From Collinsella phocaeensis (GTDB lineage: Bacteria > Actinomycetota > Coriobacteriia > Coriobacteriales > Coriobacteriaceae), in contig NZ_FQLR01000004.1 of assembly GCF_900119895.1 (NCBI RefSeq), positions 868,001 through 932,000 on the forward strand: 64,000 nt of DNA. The letters are read 5' to 3'. A model generated the notes under the pieces. It searched no databases, was not told the DNA's origin, and worked only from the letters and a program-made list of their open reading frames with translations. This document shows positions 63,936 to 64,000 of the stretch, piece after piece. The position numbers were made by a program, and so were the translations under genes. The number at the start of each line of letters is the position of its first letter. Within the stretch, counting starts at the first letter, position 1.

Positions 63936-64000
63936 GTGCGCGCTTTGGATGTCGAGATTCTGCAGGATGCCGATCCGCAGGTCGCTCGTGCGCTCGATGC
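63936..64000 (+). CDS. Start of an unidentified gene (runs off window)
   Basis: A GTG at 63936 follows CGGAGAGACC and opens a frame reading VRALDVEILQDADPQVARAL to the window edge. Only 21 codons are visible, too few to name. Start and strand are likely but not certain. Confidence 0.5.
   Translation, partial: MRALDVEILQDADPQVARALD

Overview
The window is a high-GC, low-oxygen-lifestyle Gram-positive chromosome segment. The combination of rapZ-yvcK-whiA, a gap-pgk-tpiA-gpmI-secG glycolytic cluster, fused mannose- and fructose-type PTS systems, type III glutamine synthetases, class III (anaerobic) ribonucleotide reductase and lipoproteins with twin-arginine-like leaders points to the Coriobacteriia, most likely Collinsella or a close relative. 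This is inferred from gene content and style, not from a database match. No phage, plasmid origin or CRISPR array is visible.

Layout. 0-2.3 kb: 5' part of a phosphate permease gene on the minus strand, tRNA-Val, then tRNA-Gly and tRNA-Cys on the minus strand. 2.3-10.3 kb: rapZ-yvcK-whiA followed by gap, pgk, tpiA and gpmI. 10.3-16.6 kb: a patchwork flanked by two secG paralogues, holding a mannose-family PTS operon with manO, a dead IS1595/ISXO2-like element and a truncated, frameshifted acetyltransferase gene. 16.6-23.2 kb: an oppABCDF peptide importer. 23.4-26.8 kb: tRNA-Leu and a two-gene partner-switching module (PAS-GAF-SpoIIE phosphatase and a STAS/HATPase fusion). 26.9-27.4 kb: a second, inverted copy of the tRNA-Gly/tRNA-Cys cassette and tRNA-Arg. 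27.4-34.9 kb: divergent RpiR regulator, fructose PTS, HPr, enzyme I and two PfkB sugar-phosphate kinases. 35-41.7 kb: CCA-adding enzyme and a second peptide/nickel-type ABC importer. 41.9-42.2 kb: tRNA-Gln and two identical tRNA-Glu genes. 42.5-43.9 kb: engB and mtnN on the minus strand. 44.2-54.9 kb: glutamate synthase gltBD (minus) sandwiched between two near-identical type III glutamine synthetase genes (plus). 55.4-58.7 kb: NrdR-boxed nrdD and nrdG. 58.8-64 kb: a small membrane-anchored protein, a folate cluster (folE-HD hydrolase-folB), a metallopeptidase, a uracil permease, an FKBP isomerase and the start of one more gene.

Together the genes describe a saccharolytic, peptide-using anaerobe: sugars enter through two PTS systems fed by the single HPr/EI pair encoded here and flow into the complete lower glycolytic gene set; peptides enter through Opp; ammonia is assimilated by GSIII plus GOGAT.

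The most interesting signals are: (1) the STAS-HATPase fusion next to a sensory PP2C phosphatase; (2) a family of about 29-bp palindromes with a GGGGACAGGCAC core clustered behind both glutamine synthetase genes; (3) gene-conversion-like identity tracts between the two GSIII genes; (4) a 228-bp identical inverted tRNA cassette that could support inversion of about 25 kb; (5) a shared A/T element directly upstream of tRNA promoters together with a TTGCRC-type -35; (6) an HD hydrolase placed exactly where folate synthesis needs an unassigned phosphatase.
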